Below, piece after piece: positions 5,917 to 5,983 of a stretch of DNA of 5,983 nt (position 1 is its first letter; the number at the start of each line of letters is the position of its first letter). A model generated the notes under the pieces. It was given only the letters and a program-made list of their open reading frames with translations. It ran no database searches and had not been told where the DNA came from. Position numbers and translations under genes: made by a program. The stretch is from a bacterium (GTDB lineage Bacteria; SM23-31; JAUVVT01), in assembly GCA_030604505.1 (NCBI GenBank), contig JAUVVT010000140.1:1-5983 (forward strand), in the 5' to 3' direction.

Positions 5917-5983
5917 TGTTTATCTAAGGTTTTGTATTGTCGGGTCATATTCGTAAATATAATTATTTATTTATGATTTGTTA

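Larger units (their letters stand above)
5684..5983. other. Repeat-rich spacer downstream of the PBP gene
   Basis: No open reading frame of coding character is seen up to the window edge. The stretch is T-rich and dominated by three separate short-period tandem repeats (10 bp, 9 bp and 22 bp), described separately. The last 60 bases are AT-rich with no recognisable feature. Confidence 0.6.

Noticed and set aside
5684..5983. CRISPR array or small RNA gene in the downstream repeats
   Set aside because: The repeats are contiguous with no unique spacers, and no stable RNA fold or RNA-gene signature is seen.

Overview
This AT-rich window carries four confident protein-coding genes, all linked to the cell envelope, arranged as two divergent units. 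Three genes on the minus strand (positions about 3024 down to 144) probably form one transcription unit. In order, they encode a YugP-type membrane zinc metallopeptidase, a small DUF1844 protein with a long Glu/Lys-rich tail, and a Do/HtrA-family serine protease with two PDZ domains. On the plus strand (3602-5683) is a class A penicillin-binding protein with both glycosyltransferase and transpeptidase domains. A 577-base AT-rich gap separates the two units.

A bifunctional PBP1A together with a two-PDZ Do protease suggests a bacterium with a peptidoglycan wall, most likely Gram-negative. The base composition, the DUF1844 and YugP genes, and the tandem-repeat-rich spacers remind me of uncultured or FCB-like lineages. 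That placement is a weak impression, since the window has no rRNA or other phylogenetic marker.

Layout: 1-143 spacer with short ATCCTGT repeats; 144-1637 HtrA protease (-); 1711-2223 DUF1844 protein (-), whose last 17 codons lie inside a 7-bp tandem repeat; 2224-2346 spacer holding a second array of the same 7-bp repeat; 2347-3024 YugP peptidase (-); 3025-3601 divergent spacer with palindromes and a possible promoter; 3602-5683 PBP1A (+); 5684-5983 spacer with 10-bp, 9-bp and 22-bp tandem repeats and no visible gene.

The HtrA and YugP proteins would act on membrane or periplasmic proteins, and the PBP builds the wall. The shared theme is envelope assembly and quality control, but the functional link is inferred from position only. 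I found no clear new defence or mobile system. The most unusual signal is the 7-bp repeat family that brackets the DUF1844 gene and has become part of its coding sequence.
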